A DNA stretch of 64,000 bases from Membranipora membranacea (Eukaryota > Bryozoa > Gymnolaemata > Cheilostomatida > Membraniporidae), in assembly GCA_914767715.1 (NCBI GenBank), contig OU612071.1, forward strand, positions 20,580,948 to 20,644,947, in the 5' to 3' direction. The first letter of the stretch is position 1; each line of letters opens with the position of its first letter. Made by a program: the position numbers and the translations under genes. The notes beneath the pieces are model-generated. The model did no database searches and was not told the origin of the DNA. It was given only the letters and a program-made list of their open reading frames with translations. Below are positions 62,862-64,000 of the stretch, in pieces.

Positions 62862-62986
62862 AAGGTCATTTGGTCATTTAAAAACAAATGTGGCTAATTC
62901 CAATTCATCAATCTCAGGAAAATGTGTCGTTATTTTGAAGGGATGTGTGAGTCATGAATACATATTTTGGGTTTCTCTGTCTTTAC

Positions 62987-63283
62987 AATCAGACATCCAC
63001 TTCCGGTTTTTAGCGTTTGAAGCAGCAGAAGTAGTTGAGTACAATATCTTGGGCAGCTCAGAGTCATCAAATCTTTCCCATTGGCAGACATACTCAGTGT
63101 TCTGAACAGCAACCAGATAAACAAAATCGGCATTACAACCCCCATGGCTCTGAACAAGGTATATCCCTCTGGATGTGATCTCCTGTCCTGAGAACTGGTC
63201 ACTGTAGCATAAAGAGTTTATATCATCAATAGTTGTAGTTGATAAATTAAATAACATCACGTCAGGAGCTGCAAGTGCATCAG
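62987..63283 (-). CDS. Orphan phase 1-1 exon, unknown extracellular-type module
   Basis: On the minus strand a 297-base open stretch runs from an acceptor (ATTGCAG before 63283) to a donor (GTAAAG after 62987), phase 1 at both ends. Its 99 residues include SLCYSDQFSGQEI, GGCNADFVYLVAVQN and YVCQWERFDDSELP, with three cysteines before the donor and balanced composition. Symmetric phase 1-1 exons are typical of shuffled extracellular modules. A second possible acceptor lies 12 bases in. The polypyrimidine tract is poor, and neither neighbouring exons nor the family are recognised. Confidence 0.45.
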
Positions 63284-64000
63284 CTGCAATTTTAGATTTT
63301 CATATTTTCTGCCCCCTTTGAGTGAAAACATATAGTCTTACCATCCATAATTAAAAAGCTTGGATCAATGTTGAAATCATTCTATTGAAGCGAGTTGAAT
63401 ACTAAAATGATCAGTCTACAGATGAAAAGTAGATAGCCATATTTCAATAGCCAATTAACAAAATTATCTCTTATGACAGTTTAGGCCTCAAGATGCTCAG
63501 ACTTAAGAGTCCAGATTCAAAATTATTTACTAAATGCGTGATAGGGAGGCTGTTTATGCTAAAGGTAAGTCAGATTGCCATCTCTTCAGCATGGCATGAC
63601 ATCGATGGACAACTGATATTATGTTATATTGCTGAGTTTGAATAGCTACCTTTTCAAACATGGTGGCTTAGTGGAAATGCAAATGACCTAAGCTGTCAAG
63701 CTTGTTTACCACCCTGTTCTAGTTATAGTTCTTTTTCTACGCAGAGGTTAGTTAAATTTTGAGAATAGTACCCAAAGTTCTGATGTGGTTCCAAAAGTCA
63801 GTATGGGCCATAGACCCATCAATCAATCATATATGCACGAGGGGTAAATATATCTGACCCTGAGCAAGCATATGGCTATTTTTGTTTGTACGCATTTCTC
63901 ATCTTCGATTGGTCTCCAAGTTCAATGATGTAATACAGTCGACCCCTTGTAATATAGTTTAAAGGTTGTTACTGGGATGTCAATCTATGCTTAATGTAAA
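63284..64000. other. Right edge, no gene seen
   Basis: AT-rich sequence without recognisable coding or repeat features. It could be an intron of the gene owning the exon at 62987-63283. Confidence 0.35.

Overview
The window is nuclear DNA from an animal. Genes are split into many short exons with GT-AG introns of about 0.1 to 4 kb, intergenic DNA is AT-rich, and there are SINEs, MITEs, foldback elements and LINE remnants throughout. The gene families (fibrinogen-related and C-type lectin proteins, quiescin sulfhydryl oxidases) fit a marine invertebrate, perhaps a deuterostome; the species is inference and cannot be fixed from this sequence.

Layout. (1) 1-4.6 kb, plus strand: the 3' part of a gene joining an NHL-like module to a fibrinogen-related domain, with an in-frame TAA between the two. 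(2) 8.7-30.4 kb: a direct tandem duplication with a period of roughly 9-10 kb. Its components are a conserved non-coding segment, a zinc-finger-type gene, a type II C-type lectin gene and a tRNA-Ser. Lectin copy A (9481-14190) is complete and copy B (19879-22282) is broken. The zinc-finger gene is a wreck in one unit (18475-19110) and long and largely open in the next (27419-30335). The tRNA-Ser is complete but carries a 6-nt D-loop duplication in one unit, and is cut in the other. (3) 31.7-57.8 kb: two head-to-head, 11-exon genes for membrane-anchored quiescin sulfhydryl oxidases. One is on the minus strand (31682-44183) and one on the plus strand (48314-57759). Their intron phases are identical, and both lack the second thioredoxin domain usual in animal QSOX. 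(4) 57.8-64 kb: repeats, retrotransposon scraps, two foldback elements and one orphan phase 1-1 exon on the minus strand.

Functionally, the FReD protein and the lectin look like extracellular recognition proteins, and the lectin tail carries an ITAM-like pair of YxxV motifs. The two QSOX proteins would introduce disulfides into proteins in the ER/Golgi lumen. Nothing shows that these genes form one pathway; the clearest story is duplication followed by reciprocal decay.

Exon borders were read by eye from GT/AG sites and phase continuity. Summed coding lengths are in frame for lectin A (352 aa), QSOX minus (543 aa) and QSOX plus (483 aa).
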